Shown in pieces: positions 8,813 to 18,800 of a DNA stretch of 64,000 nucleotides. The stretch is taken from contig NZ_CP018811.1 in the NCBI RefSeq assembly GCF_001922345.1, forward strand, positions 2,542,001 through 2,606,000, read 5' to 3'. The notes beneath the pieces are model-generated. The model saw only the letters and a program-made list of their open reading frames with translations. It was not told where the DNA came from and searched no databases. The stretch comes from Paraburkholderia sp. SOS3 (lineage in GTDB: Bacteria; Pseudomonadota; Gammaproteobacteria; Burkholderiales; Burkholderiaceae). The translations under genes were made by a program, and so were the position numbers. The stretch's first letter is position 1. The number at the start of each line of letters is the position of its first letter.

Positions 8813-10261
8813 CTATCGCTTCTCGTCGCGCACGAAATACCAGTGGTACAACATCCGCTGCCCGACGCGCCTGAACGGCGCAAACATATGCGGCGGCAAC
8901 GGCGACGTGAAGATCGGCAAGGTCTGCCGTGCGCCCTTGCCCGCAATCCGCTCGGCAAGACGCCGCCCGGCCTGCGACGAATACGACACGCCGTTGCCGC
9001 CATAACCGAGCGCGTAATACACCGCCTGCCGCGGATCAGGCTGAAATACGCGCGGCATCATATCGTGGCTCACGTCGACCCAGCCCCACCACGAATAGTC
9101 GATGCCGATGCCCTGCAGCGCCGGAAACTTGCGCTGCAGTCCGTGCACGAGCAGTTCGAAGTGCCGCGGATGCGGCGCGTCGCGACCCGTGATCGCGCTG
9201 CGGCTGCCGATCTGCACGCGGTTATCGGGCAGCTTGCGGTAATAGAAGCGCAGCGTGCGCGTATCGGTCAGCACCTGGGTCGTGCGGAAATTGCATGCGT
9301 CCAGTTCCGATGCCGTGAGCGGCCGCGTGACCATCGAGTTCGACAGGATCGGCATCACCTTGCCGTGCAATGACGGATGCAGACCCGGCGCCGTATAAGC
9401 GCCCGTCGCGATGCCGACCGCACGCGCGCGCACAATACCGCCCGGCGTGCGCAGATGATGCACGTCGCCCACCGTTTCCCAACCGGTCACAGGGCTCGCC
9501 GTATGCACCTTCGCGCCCGCCTCGCGCGCGAGCCGCAAGTAACCGTAGGCAAGCTTGAGCGGATGAATGCCGATGCCCTCGGGCTCGTGCAGCGCGCCGG
9601 CCGCCTCCGCATCGTTCACATAGTCGCGGCGAAACGCCTCGGCGCCGAGCAGCTCGGACGGGTAGCCGAACACGTCCTTCCAGACCTTCGCCTCGGCCGC
9701 GAGCTTTTCCATGATGCGCGGCCGGTGAGCGATCAGAAAATGGCCGCCCGGCTGCGGATCGCAATCGATCGATGCGACGAGCGACTTGAAGGTGTCGAAG
9801 CCCTCGCGAATCTCGTCGTGCATTTTCAGCGCGACGTCCTTGCCCCAGCGCTCGATCCATTGCGAACGCGACAGCCGCCCCGACGCATTCTGCCCTTGCC
9901 CGCCGTTGCGGCTGCTGCAACCCCAGCTGACGCGGTTGGCCTCGAGCACGACGGCGCGAATACCATGCTCGCGCGCAAGGAACAGCGCCGTGCACAGGCC
10001 CGTATAACCGCCGCCGATAATCGCCACGTCGACATCCATATCGCGCGTCACCGGCCCGTCGTCGGGCGGTGCAGCACCGGCCGTCGCCGCCCAGTAGGTC
10101 GGCGCGTACTGCTTGCCTTGCCCCGGCCCAGGCGAGACGAGCGGGTCGTAGGTCGGATCGTATTGCGCATAACCGTCGCTGCCGCCGTCGCTGCCGTCAC
10201 CGCTGCCGCCGCGAACCACGGGCGAGCCCCGCTCGCCGAAATGAATCACACCATGTTTCAT
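8813..10261 (-). CDS. tauY: FAD-dependent amine oxidoreductase, probable taurine dehydrogenase large subunit (TauY-like)
   Basis: A 482-residue DAO-fold flavoenzyme. The dinucleotide site is VDVAIIGGGYTGLCTALFL (about residue 80), followed by VLEANRVSWGCSSRNGGQ, as in PuuB-like and TauY-like amine dehydrogenases; the C-terminal GYGGNGVSYSSQAGRRLAE segment closes the FAD site. Start: ATG at 10261 with GAGGAG upstream; the frame runs further but without a site. A Gly/Ser/Asp-rich stretch (residues 18-31) precedes the fold. It lies 20 bases after an NTF2-like gene and one gene from a MocR regulator divergent from tauABC. That order matches the tauR-tauXY-tauABC arrangement known from taurine degraders, where TauXY deaminates taurine to sulfoacetaldehyde. 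The family is seen; the taurine role is inferred from context. Confidence 0.75.
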   Translation of the reverse strand: MKHGVIHFGERGSPVVRGGSGDGSDGGSDGYAQYDPTYDPLVSPGPGQGKQYAPTYWAATAGAAPPDDGPVTRDMDVDVAIIGGGYTGLCTALFLAREHGIRAVVLEANRVSWGCSSRNGGQGQNASGRLSRSQWIERWGKDVALKMHDEIREGFDTFKSLVASIDCDPQPGGHFLIAHRPRIMEKLAAEAKVWKDVFGYPSELLGAEAFRRDYVNDAEAAGALHEPEGIGIHPLKLAYGYLRLAREAGAKVHTASPVTGWETVGDVHHLRTPGGIVRARAVGIATGAYTAPGLHPSLHGKVMPILSNSMVTRPLTASELDACNFRTTQVLTDTRTLRFYYRKLPDNRVQIGSRSAITGRDAPHPRHFELLVHGLQRKFPALQGIGIDYSWWGWVDVSHDMMPRVFQPDPRQAVYYALGYGGNGVSYSSQAGRRLAERIAGKGARQTLPIFTSPLPPHMFAPFRRVGQRMLYHWYFVRDEKR

Positions 10262-10281
10262 GCGGGTTCTCCTCGTGCGCG

Positions 10282-10686
10282 TCAGGCCGGCTGTTGCGGA
10301 CGGTCCTTGCGGAAGGCCCGTTTCACCGCGATCAGACCGTCGCGAAACTCGAACAGGTCGCAGCCTTCGGCCTCGATGCGAAAACCTTGCGCATGCGTGC
10401 CGCTGAACACCCATTCGGAGACGCCGCGATGACCCGCCACCCAATGCCTGCCGTGTCCCCAATGCGCGTCTGGAAACGTTCTGAAGACCGCTTCGAAGGC
10501 GGCACGCACGGCGTCCTTGCCAACGTGACGCGTGCCGTGCACCTCGTTTCCGCCCGCTGCGTCGAAGACGCAGTCGTCGGTCATGAAGTCCATCAGCGCG
10601 GCGGCGTCGTGGCGGTTGAAGGCGTCGGAAAAAGCGGCGAGCGTGTCGGCCGTGACGGCCGGCGCTCGATCGAGCGTGTCGGGCAT
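10282..10686 (-). CDS. tauX: NTF2/SnoaL-like protein, probable TauX-type small subunit
   Basis: A 134-residue NTF2-like (SnoaL) protein: FSDAFNRHDAAALMDFMTDDCVFD at the N-terminus is the classic cone-fold signature, with ARMRFAAVFRTFPDAHW-like and HWVAGHRGVSEWVFSGTH strands after it. ATG at 10686 is chosen because GGAG lies seven bases upstream; an upstream ATG at 10713 has none. Its stop is 20 bases before the flavoenzyme gene, so the two are surely co-transcribed. Small subunits of taurine dehydrogenase (TauX) are of this size and position. Without a database comparison the subunit role is an inference; alone it could be any SnoaL-like enzyme. Confidence 0.7.
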   Translation of the reverse strand: MPDTLDRAPAVTADTLAAFSDAFNRHDAAALMDFMTDDCVFDAAGGNEVHGTRHVGKDAVRAAFEAVFRTFPDAHWGHGRHWVAGHRGVSEWVFSGTHAQGFRIEAEGCDLFEFRDGLIAVKRAFRKDRPQQPA

Positions 10687-10828
10687 ACCGTGTCTCCAGT
10701 GGAATGGCTGCAAAGCCGCACTGCGTTGCGCGGTGCGTGCGATGGCACTGTCGACACGTTAGGTAAGGCGCGCGCGCGGCGGTAGTTCCAGTTGGACGGA
10801 TTCGCCTGGGCCAGCAATGAAAATCTGT

Positions 10829-12382
10829 TCAGTGCTCCTGCGATGCGCAGGTCTCGCGCATGACCTCCGCGAGCACCTGGACGCCCGCATCGATCTTCTC
10901 GGGCTTGATCGCCGAAAAGCCCATCCGGAAGCACCGTTGCTGCTCGAACCCGGCCATAAAGAACACATTGCCCGGTTCGATCAGCACGCTGCGCGCTTGC
11001 GCATCGGCGGCAAGGCGCGCCGCGTCGAGCCCGGGCGGCCCTTCGACCCAGCACGACGCACCGCCCGTGACCGGCACGTAGCGCGCATCGGGCATATGCG
11101 CATCAAGCGCCGCCATCAGCAACTGCGCGCGTTCGCGGTACGCATGCGCGAGCTTGCGCAGCAACGTATCGTGATGCCCGAGCGCCAGAAAATTGGCGAA
11201 CGCGCGCTGGATCAGCGCCGCCGGATGACGCACCATGAGCCGCCGCAATGCGCGCAGTTCGCGGATCAGATCGCGCGGGCCCACCACGTAGCCGAGGCGC
11301 AGCCCCGGCGCAAAGGTCTTCGACAGACTGCCGATGTAAATCACGCGATCCGCCGTATCGAGGCTCTTTAGCGCCGGATGCGGCGCGCCGGTGAAGTTGT
11401 TCTCGCTTTCGTAGTCGTCCTCGATCACGACGAAGTCGTGCAGCTGCGCGAGCTTCAGCAGCGCGCGGCGCCGCTCGATCGGCATCGTCACCGACGTCGG
11501 GCACTGGTGGCTCGGCGTCACGTACACATAGTCGCATTGCGCGAGCACGTCGCGGTCTGCGTCGGTGCGCACGCCGCCGCCGTCCACCGCGAGCGGCAGG
11601 AGCCGCGCATTGCGCGTCAGAAAAATATTGCGCGCATCGGGATAACCGGGGTTTTCGAAGCCTACCGTCGTACTCTCGTTCGCGAGCAGGTCCGCCACGA
11701 GGTACAGCGCCTGCTGCGCGCCGATCGTCACGACAATCTCATCGGGCTTCGCGAACACGCCGCGGCGCGGCAGTACGCGCGTGCAGATCTGCTGGATCAA
11801 TCCTTCGTCGTCGCGCTCGATCAGATCGGGCGCCCAGTTGCGAATTTCCATGACCGACAGCGCCTTGATACAGCACTCGCGCCAGTCGTTGGTCGGAAAC
11901 AGCGCCTGGTCGAACTGCCCGTAAATGAACGGATACGCGTAGTTCTGCCAGTTGCGCGGCTTCACGATGTTGCGTTGCGTCGAAGGCGGCCGCGGCACGC
12001 GCCGGCTCCAGTCCGGACGCGCGCCGGCGTCGGCATGGTCCGCCGGCTGCGCATTGGCCGCATCGTCACCGGCTTCGCGCCACCGCGCGAAGTCGTGCTG
12101 CCCCTCGAGCATCGATGGATTCACGAAATGGCCGCTGCGCTCGCGCGAGATCAGATAGCCTTCTTCGACGAGCTGCTGATACGCAAGCACCACCGTGTTG
12201 CGCGCGACGCCAAGCTGGTCGGCCAGTTCGCGGCTCGACGGCAGCGCATGCCCCGGCATCAGCTGGCCGTCGAGGATGGAAGCGACCAGCATCTGCCGGA
12301 TCTGCGCCTGCAGACTCAGGTTCGGCTCGGGCGAACGCTCGAAGCGCTGGGTCCAAAGAACCGACGAGGCCCGGCTAGGCAT
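10829..12382 (-). CDS. tauR: MocR-type regulator (GntR HTH + aminotransferase fold), probably TauR
   Basis: A 517-residue MocR/PdxR-family regulator: an N-terminal GntR winged helix (LADQLGVARNTVVLAYQQL, about residues 50-70) fused to a class-I aminotransferase domain. The PLP-lysine motif is YIGSLSKTFAPGLRLGYV. Such proteins bind PLP and sense amines rather than catalyse. Start ATG at 12382 follows AGGAGA; a longer frame to 12484 has no site. It is divergent from tauA (243-base gap) and upstream of the NTF2/flavoenzyme pair, the same position as TauR, the MocR activator of taurine genes. An alternative target is the flavoenzyme pair only. Confidence 0.82.
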   Translation of the reverse strand: MPSRASSVLWTQRFERSPEPNLSLQAQIRQMLVASILDGQLMPGHALPSSRELADQLGVARNTVVLAYQQLVEEGYLISRERSGHFVNPSMLEGQHDFARWREAGDDAANAQPADHADAGARPDWSRRVPRPPSTQRNIVKPRNWQNYAYPFIYGQFDQALFPTNDWRECCIKALSVMEIRNWAPDLIERDDEGLIQQICTRVLPRRGVFAKPDEIVVTIGAQQALYLVADLLANESTTVGFENPGYPDARNIFLTRNARLLPLAVDGGGVRTDADRDVLAQCDYVYVTPSHQCPTSVTMPIERRRALLKLAQLHDFVVIEDDYESENNFTGAPHPALKSLDTADRVIYIGSLSKTFAPGLRLGYVVGPRDLIRELRALRRLMVRHPAALIQRAFANFLALGHHDTLLRKLAHAYRERAQLLMAALDAHMPDARYVPVTGGASCWVEGPPGLDAARLAADAQARSVLIEPGNVFFMAGFEQQRCFRMGFSAIKPEKIDAGVQVLAEVMRETCASQEH

Positions 12383-12625
12383 GCTTTCTCCTGATGGCGC
12401 ACCGTTCGAGTGCACGAAAAAACCGCGGGAAAACCCGTGGGAAACCCGCGCACACGCTGTGCGGCAGGCTCGATGTGGACTCAACGATCGTCGCCGTCTG
12501 GCACTAACTTGAGCCGATCACTAATGACGATACTCGAAACAATCCGTTTCGAACGATTGGGGCAACCCCGGTCGATGCGGGCGAAATCCGGTATCGCGCG
12601 TATATACCCATCAGGAGACCTGCCC
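12383..12625. promoter_or_regulatory. Divergent tauR/tauA control region with possible TauR boxes
   Basis: Two direct-repeat elements GTGGACTCAA (12475-12484) and CTGGCACTAA (12498-12507), starts 23 bases apart (about two helical turns), resemble the CTGGACTTAA direct repeats reported for TauR (8/10 and 7/10 matches). An imperfect palindrome with arms CGCGGG (12424-12429) and CCCGCG (12445-12450) lies on the tauR side. No convincing -10/-35 pair. Confidence 0.4.
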
Positions 12626-13705
12626 ATGAATGCCCTACTTGCCCGGCTTTCCCGCAGTGGTTTCAAACGACCGCATCGAGGCCGACGGAATCTGTTCCAT
12701 TTCGTGCGCTGTCTCGCAGTCGCGATGCTCGCGGCGCTCGCCGCTCACGCATCGTACGCCGAAGACAAGGAAGTGACGATCGCGTACCAGCAGATCGTGG
12801 ACCCATGGGTCGTCGCGATTGCCAACGGCTCGATCGAAAAAGCGACCGGCTACAAGATCAACTGGCGGCAGTTCGAATCGGGCGCCAAAGTGGCGACGGC
12901 GATGGCCTCCGGGGACATCAAGGTCGGCGTGATCGGCTCGAGCCCGCTCGCCGCGGCCGTGAGCCAGGGCGTCGACCTGCAGCTCTTCTGGATTCTCGAC
13001 GGCATCAACGAAGCCGAGGCGCTCGTCGTGCGCAACGGCGCGAACATCACGAAGCCGGCGGATCTGAAAGGCAAGACGGTCGGGGTGCCGTTCGTCTCGA
13101 CGACGCACTATCACATGATGTTTGCCCTGCAGCACTTCGGCATCAACCCGTCGAGCCTGAAAATCCTCAATATGCAGCCGAATCAGATCGTCGCCGCCTG
13201 GGAACGCGGCGACATCGATGCCGCCTATGTGTGGAATCCCGCCCTGGCGGAACTGAAGAAAAGCGGCAAGGTGCTGATTACGTCGGGCGAGCTGTCGAAG
13301 CTCGGCAAACCCACGTTCGACGGGATTGCGGTCGATCGCAAATGGGGCGAGGATCATAAGGACTTCATGGCGAAATTCGTGAAGGCGATCGCCGATGCGG
13401 ACGAGCAGTATCGCAAGAATCCGTCGGCCTGGAACGCGCAATCGCCGCAGGCCGCGGCGATTGCGAAGACCATCGGCGGGTCGCCCGCCGACGTGCCGGA
13501 GGCGCTGTCGCTCTACGCGTACCCGACGCTCGCCGAACAGGCGTCGCAGCAGTGGCTAGGGGGCGGCAACGCAAGCCGCGCGGCGTTCGCCTTGAAAGAC
13601 ACGTCGACTTTTCTGAAGGACCAGCATCAGATTGGCACCGTGCAGCCCGACTACGCGAAATTCGTGACCCCGGCGTATGTCGAGGCCGCGATGAAGCTCA
13701 AGTGA
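12626..13705 (+). CDS. tauA: ABC transporter substrate-binding protein, taurine type
   Basis: A 359-residue periplasmic binding protein of the TauA/SsuA group (aliphatic sulfonates). The N-terminus is a long basic region then a hydrophobic core ending ASYA, with likely signal peptidase cleavage after Ala 45. Mature sequence starts [16 protein letters not shown], and [19 protein letters not shown] plus [15 protein letters not shown] are typical of TauA. ATG at 12626 is preceded by AGGAGA seven bases away; upstream in-frame starts lack sites. It is the first gene of tauABC, 46 bases before the ATPase gene. Taurine is the most likely ligand given the neighbours; another sulfonate is possible. 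Confidence 0.85.
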   Translation: MNALLARLSRSGFKRPHRGRRNLFHFVRCLAVAMLAALAAHASYAEDKEVTIAYQQIVDPWVVAIANGSIEKATGYKINWRQFESGAKVATAMASGDIKVGVIGSSPLAAAVSQGVDLQLFWILDGINEAEALVVRNGANITKPADLKGKTVGVPFVSTTHYHMMFALQHFGINPSSLKILNMQPNQIVAAWERGDIDAAYVWNPALAELKKSGKVLITSGELSKLGKPTFDGIAVDRKWGEDHKDFMAKFVKAIADADEQYRKNPSAWNAQSPQAAAIAKTIGGSPADVPEALSLYAYPTLAEQASQQWLGGGNASRAAFALKDTSTFLKDQHQIGTVQPDYAKFVTPAYVEAAMKLK

Positions 13706-13751
13706 ACGCGGCACATCGCGTACCGACCGCTGCCGCACATCAGGAGGCAAT

Positions 13752-14567
13752 ATGGAAAGCATGAGAGTCAGGAACGTGAGCGTGGTCTTCCCGGGCCGCA
13801 CGCCCGGGCAGACCGTGCAGGCGCTCGATGACATCAACCTGACGATCAACTCGGGAGACTTCGTCGTCGCGCTCGGCGCATCGGGCTGCGGCAAGACGAC
13901 GCTGCTCTCGCTGATGGCGGGCTTCATCTCGCCGACCCAAGGCGAATTGCTGCTCGGCGGCGAAAAGATCTGCGGACCGGGCGCCGATCGCGGCGTCGTG
14001 TTCCAGAAGCACGCGCTGCTGCCGTGGCTCAACGTGATCGACAACGCCGAGTTCGGCCTCAAGCTGCAAGGCGTGCCGAAAGCGACGCGCCATGAAATCG
14101 CCGTGCGCAACCTCGCGCTGGTCGGCTTGCAGGACTTTCACAAGCACATGATCTATCAGCTCTCGGGCGGCATGCAGCAGCGCGTGGGCATCGCGCGTGC
14201 CCTCACCTGCGACCCCGCGATGCTGCTGATGGACGAGCCGATGGCCGCGCTCGACGCGCTGACGCGCGAAACGATTCAGGAACTGCTGCTCGACGTCTGG
14301 CGACAGACGAACAAGATGTTCTTCTTCATCACGCATAGCGTGGAAGAAGCGCTCTTTCTCGCGAGCCGTCTCGTCGTGATGTCGCCGCGGCCCGGCCGCA
14401 TCACGCACACGTACGACCTCGATTTCAATCGACGCTTTCTCGAAACGCGCGACGCGCGGTCGATCAAATCGAGTCCCGACTTCATCGCGATGCGCGAGCG
14501 CGTGCTCAGCATCATCTACGGCGATGAGAAAACGCATGAGGCCGAAAACGAGGTGACGCATGTTTAG
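13752..14567 (+). CDS. tauB: ABC transporter ATP-binding protein, taurine type
   Basis: A 271-residue ATPase of the nitrate/sulfonate/taurine importer group. Walker A is GASGCGKTT (residues 42-50), the signature [15 protein letters not shown], Walker [13 protein letters not shown], and the switch histidine is in [10 protein letters not shown]. All catalytic residues are present. AGGAGG precedes the ATG by five bases. The stop overlaps the permease start by eight bases, so translation is coupled. It drives import through the TauC permease on the inner face of the membrane. Confidence 0.92.
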   Translation: MESMRVRNVSVVFPGRTPGQTVQALDDINLTINSGDFVVALGASGCGKTTLLSLMAGFISPTQGELLLGGEKICGPGADRGVVFQKHALLPWLNVIDNAEFGLKLQGVPKATRHEIAVRNLALVGLQDFHKHMIYQLSGGMQQRVGIARALTCDPAMLLMDEPMAALDALTRETIQELLLDVWRQTNKMFFFITHSVEEALFLASRLVVMSPRPGRITHTYDLDFNRRFLETRDARSIKSSPDFIAMRERVLSIIYGDEKTHEAENEVTHV

Positions 14568-15480
14568 TTCGAAGTTGGGACAGACGCTGACGCACGATCA
14601 CGCCGCACCGGACAGCCGCGACAGCGCGGCCCCGCCGCCGCGCAAACCGGTGCGCCGCTCGCGCGTGCTCGCCAGGAAGCCCGTCAAGCCGGGCGAGTCG
14701 TTCGGCGTGCCGGGGCAAGGCAGCAGCCTGGCGATCAGCCTCCTCACCGTCATCGCGTTCGTCGGCTTGTGGTTTATCGCAACCAATCTCCACTGGATCA
14801 AGCCGCTCTTCTTACCGTCGCCGCAGGCGGTCTACCAGAAGTTTCTCTATGTCGCGACCGAGGGTTTCGCGAACTCGACGCTTGCGCAACACACGGGCAT
14901 CAGTCTCCTGCGCGTGTTCGGCGCGTTTCTGCTCGCCTGCGTGACGGCCATTCCGATCGGCATTCTGATGGGCGTGACGCGTCTTGCGCGCGGCGTGTTC
15001 GACCCGCCGATCGAGTTCTACCGGCCATTGCCTCCGCTCGCGTATTTGCCGCTCATCATCATCTGGTTCGGCATCGGCGAATTTTCGAAGATCCTGCTGA
15101 TCTACCTCGCCATCTTCGCGCCGCTCGCGATCGCGGCGCGCGCGGGCGTGCGCTCGGTATCGATCGAGCAGATTCATGCGGCGTACTCGATGGGCGCGTC
15201 GCGCACGCAGGTGGTGTTCCACGTGATCCTCAAGGCCGCGTTGCCCGAGATCTTCACGGGCATGCGCATCGGCATCGGCGTCGGCTGGACGACGCTGGTG
15301 GCCGCCGAAATGGTCGCCTCGACGAGCGGTCTCGGCTTTATGGTGCTCAACGCCGCGGAGTTTCTGTCGAGCGACGTGGTGATCATGGGCATCATCGTGA
15401 TCGGCTTCTTTGCGCTTTGCTTCGACCTGCTGATGCGCTACGTCGAAAAAGTGCTCGTGCCGTGGAAAGGAAAAGTCTGA
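14560..15480 (+). CDS. tauC: ABC transporter permease, taurine type
   Basis: A 306-residue inner-membrane permease with about six helices after a 60-residue Pro/Arg-rich N-terminal extension. The BPD_transp_1 EAA-loop is present around [20 protein letters not shown], and [22 protein letters not shown] is a hallmark of the TauC/SsuC family. It overlaps tauB by eight bases. Together with TauA and TauB it forms a complete importer; no tauD dioxygenase follows, consistent with a dehydrogenase route (TauXY-like genes across the control region). Confidence 0.92.
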   Translation: MFSSKLGQTLTHDHAAPDSRDSAAPPPRKPVRRSRVLARKPVKPGESFGVPGQGSSLAISLLTVIAFVGLWFIATNLHWIKPLFLPSPQAVYQKFLYVATEGFANSTLAQHTGISLLRVFGAFLLACVTAIPIGILMGVTRLARGVFDPPIEFYRPLPPLAYLPLIIIWFGIGEFSKILLIYLAIFAPLAIAARAGVRSVSIEQIHAAYSMGASRTQVVFHVILKAALPEIFTGMRIGIGVGWTTLVAAEMVASTSGLGFMVLNAAEFLSSDVVIMGIIVIGFFALCFDLLMRYVEKVLVPWKGKV

Positions 15481-15495
15481 AAGCGGCCTGAGCCG

Positions 15496-15840
15496 ATGCA
15501 CGTCTATCTGTTCAAGGACCGCAGCGCCCGTACGATCGCGATCGAGTTCGACGAACGCACCGGCCGCGCCCTTGCCTGGCATCGCGATCAGCTGGCCGGC
15601 TGGCTCGATTTCGAGTCCGTTGCCGGCACGCCGGGCGGCGCGCGGGCCGCGCTCGTCGATCTGTTCGTCGAACCGGCGTTCAGACGCTCGGGCATCGCGC
15701 ATACGTTGCTCGCGCATCTGTGCGCCGAGATCGACGGACCGATCGAGGTCGATGCGCCGGCCGGCGCGCACGGTGTCGAATTCCGCTCGCTGTGCCGCAA
15801 CCTCGCGTGCGAGGGGCTGATCGTCGCGCGGTCGCGCTAG
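15496..15840 (+). CDS. Small GNAT-like acetyltransferase
   Basis: A 114-residue protein carrying the core acetyl-CoA motif of GNAT enzymes: ALVDLFVEPAFRRSGIAHTLLAHL (split here as VDLFVEPAFRR and SGIAHTLLAHL, about residues 53-75), i.e. V..EP.FR..GIA. It is shorter than typical GNATs (140-180), lacking part of the N-terminal helices, so it may be a reduced family member. It starts 15 bases after tauC and may be the last gene of that operon. Its stop lies five bases from the convergent sensor gene. Substrate unknown. Confidence 0.65.
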   Translation: MHVYLFKDRSARTIAIEFDERTGRALAWHRDQLAGWLDFESVAGTPGGARAALVDLFVEPAFRRSGIAHTLLAHLCAEIDGPIEVDAPAGAHGVEFRSLCRNLACEGLIVARSR

Positions 15841-15844
15841 CCGG

Positions 15845-18800
15845 TCAGTTGGTCAGGTCGCCGTCTTCCGCTGCAGTTGCGCCGGCCGGAACCGAAAACT
15901 CGAACACCGCGCCATGCGGCACGTTCGCGCTGACCTCGAGCGTGCCGCCATGCGCTTCGATGATCGACCGGCAAATCGAAAGACCCATGCCGAGCCCGCT
16001 ATCCTTGGTCGTATAGAACGGCGCAAACAGCCGGTCCGCATTCGCCGACGGCACGCCCGGCCCCGAATCGCCGACGGCGACCCGCACGGCGCCCGGCTCG
16101 CCGCTGCGCGTGCTGATCGTCAGCTCGCGCCGCCGGCCGTCGACTGCGCTCATCGCCTCGATCGCGTTGACGATCAGGTTCATCATGACCTGCTGCAATT
16201 GCACGCGATCGCCGGTCACGAGCGGCAATCCCTCGGCCAGCCGCAGCACGACGCACACGCCGTCCTTCTCGGCCTCGCCGCGCGTCAGCGCGACGACTTC
16301 GCGAATCGTGTCGTTGATGCGCAGCGTTTCCCTGCAGGTCGGCGCGTTCCTGACGAGACCATGAATGCGGTTCATCACGTCGCTCGCGCGCATCGCATCG
16401 TGAACGATGCGCTCGAGCACCTCGCGCACTTCGCCGAGCTCGGGCGGCACGCGATCGAGCCAGCGCAGGCCGGCCGATGCATTGGTGGCCGCCGACGCGA
16501 TCGGCTGCTTGATTTCATGGCTGATCGACGCAGCAAGCTGCCCCATCGTCGTCACGCGATTCGCATGCGCGAGTTCGCGCTGCATTTCGCGCGCATTCTG
16601 CTCGGCTTGCCGCCGCTCGCTGAGGTCGAGCACGAACGCCACGCCGCGGCTGCCGTCTTCTTCGAACATCGCGATGCCGATCATCACCGGCACGCGGCTG
16701 CCGTCCTTGCGCAAGTACTCTTTTTCGATCGGCTGCAGCATGCCCGTGGCGCGCAACATGGGCACCCACAGGCGGCGGTCGCGCTCGAGCCAGTCGGGCG
16801 GCGTGAGATCCATCCAGCTCAGACGCCCCGAAACGAGATCGTCGCGGTCGTAGCGGACAATGCGCAGAAAGGCGTCGTTCGCTTCGAGAATGGTGCCTTC
16901 GAGCGCGAAGATAAAGATGCCGACGATATTCGCGTCGACCAGACGGCGAATCTTGCCTTCGCGCTCGGCCAGATCGGCGTACAGGCGTGCATTTTCGAGC
17001 GCGATCGCCGACTGCGACGCAAGCAGTTTAAGCACCGCGACGCGCGCAGGCGCGAAAACGCGCGGCGCGAGATGGTTCTCGAGATACAGCACGCCGATCA
17101 GCTTCGCTCGCGCAAGCAGCGGCAGGCAAAGAATCGAGCGCGACTGCCGCTCGCGAATATAAGGGTCCGCCGAAAAGAAGTTCTCCGCGCACGCATCGTC
17201 GAGTATCACGCAATCGCGCGAATGCAGCGCGTAGTTAAGCACCGATTGCGGCAGGTCCGACGCATGCGCGACGCGATCGCCGATCCCGACCACCACCGCG
17301 CGCTCGCCGACCGACGCCTCGGCGGCGATGCGCGCCTCGGCGCCATGCAACACCACGAGCAACCCGCGTTCGGCGCCGGCCTGCTCGATCGCCGAACGCA
17401 TCAGTACGTCGAGCATCTTTTCCAGCACGATCTCGCCCGAGACCGCTTGCGACACCTTGATCACCGTAGCGAGATCCAGATAGTCGACCGGCGCGCCGAT
17501 CGTCGCCGCTGCCGCGACTGCATGCGCTGCTTCGCCGGCGAGTTCCGGGTACGACTCGTCGAGTTGCCGGACCTTGCCGTCTGCACCCCAGCGAAAGTAG
17601 CCGTATCGCGCATCGCGCAGATAGGCGCGGCCGATCCTGTCGAAGCCGCGTGCGAGATAAAAGCGCGCGGCCAGCTCGTTGGCGAGCGCTTCGTTCTGCA
17701 CGAAGCCATGCTCGCGCGATGAGCGGATCGCTCGTTCGTACAGGTGCATCGCATCGCTTTCGCGGCCTTCGATTCGCGCGATTTCCGCGGCGATCAAGGC
17801 GGCGCGATTCTCGAGATTGGCCGGACATTTCTCGGCCCATCGCGCGATCAGGCCATAGTGGCCGGCGATCGCTTCCATTTCGCCGCGGCGCTCGCGCGCG
17901 CTCGAGAAATCGCATGAGGCGGCATGCGCGAGCGCCGCATAGAAGTGGTATTCGGCCTGCTCGAAAGAAGCAGGCGATGTCCATAGCAGCGGCGCCGCTT
18001 TCGACGCAGCCGCAACGGCTGCGGCTTTGTCGCCGGCGAAAAAGCGCGCCTGCAGCTTGCGAATCCAGTAAATGCAACTGGGGTTGGCGAGCCCCGGAGT
18101 CGCCTCCAGATGCTGCTCGAACCGGGACTCGTCGAACTGCGCGTCATCGAACGTTCCAAAACGCGGCGTGAGCCCGCGCATCGTACGGATAAACAGCAGA
18201 TGGCCCGTCATCACGTCGACGATGAGCCCGAATCGCGTCTTCGACGCATAGTCGAAGCCCCGCTTGCCCTCTTCGTGCACCTGATCGAGCGGATCGCCCG
18301 ACGCGATCAGGTCGGTCATCAACGAAAAGTGGATGTAGGCCGCGAAGCTCAGGTCGCCCACCTCCACCGCTGCATCGAGCGCTTGCTGCAGCAGCTCGCG
18401 GCCGCTGCGAATATGATTCGTCCACGGATTGATGCTGTAGGCGAAATTATTGAAGCAACGCGCCTTGAAGCGGCTCAAACCGGGCCGCGCGGCAAGCTCG
18501 AGCGCGAGCTTGCCGAAACCGAACGCAACGTCGTGATCGCCGAAAAATGTGCGCAGGAAAAACCCGAGCAACGAGTACGCGTAGACCGAACCGTTGCTGT
18601 TGCCGTGCTCGAAGCTGAGGTTCGCGATACGGCACACCACGAGGCAGCACAGGTTCATATCGGTGAAGTACGCGGCCGGCACGATCTCGGTCAGCACCTC
18701 GACAATCGCCTTCGCCGCGGGGTCGGACATCGGCGGCAGCGCGGCCAGCCGATCGAACGGCTGTCTGTCGAGGCGCTTGCGCATCGCGTCGTATTCCGCG

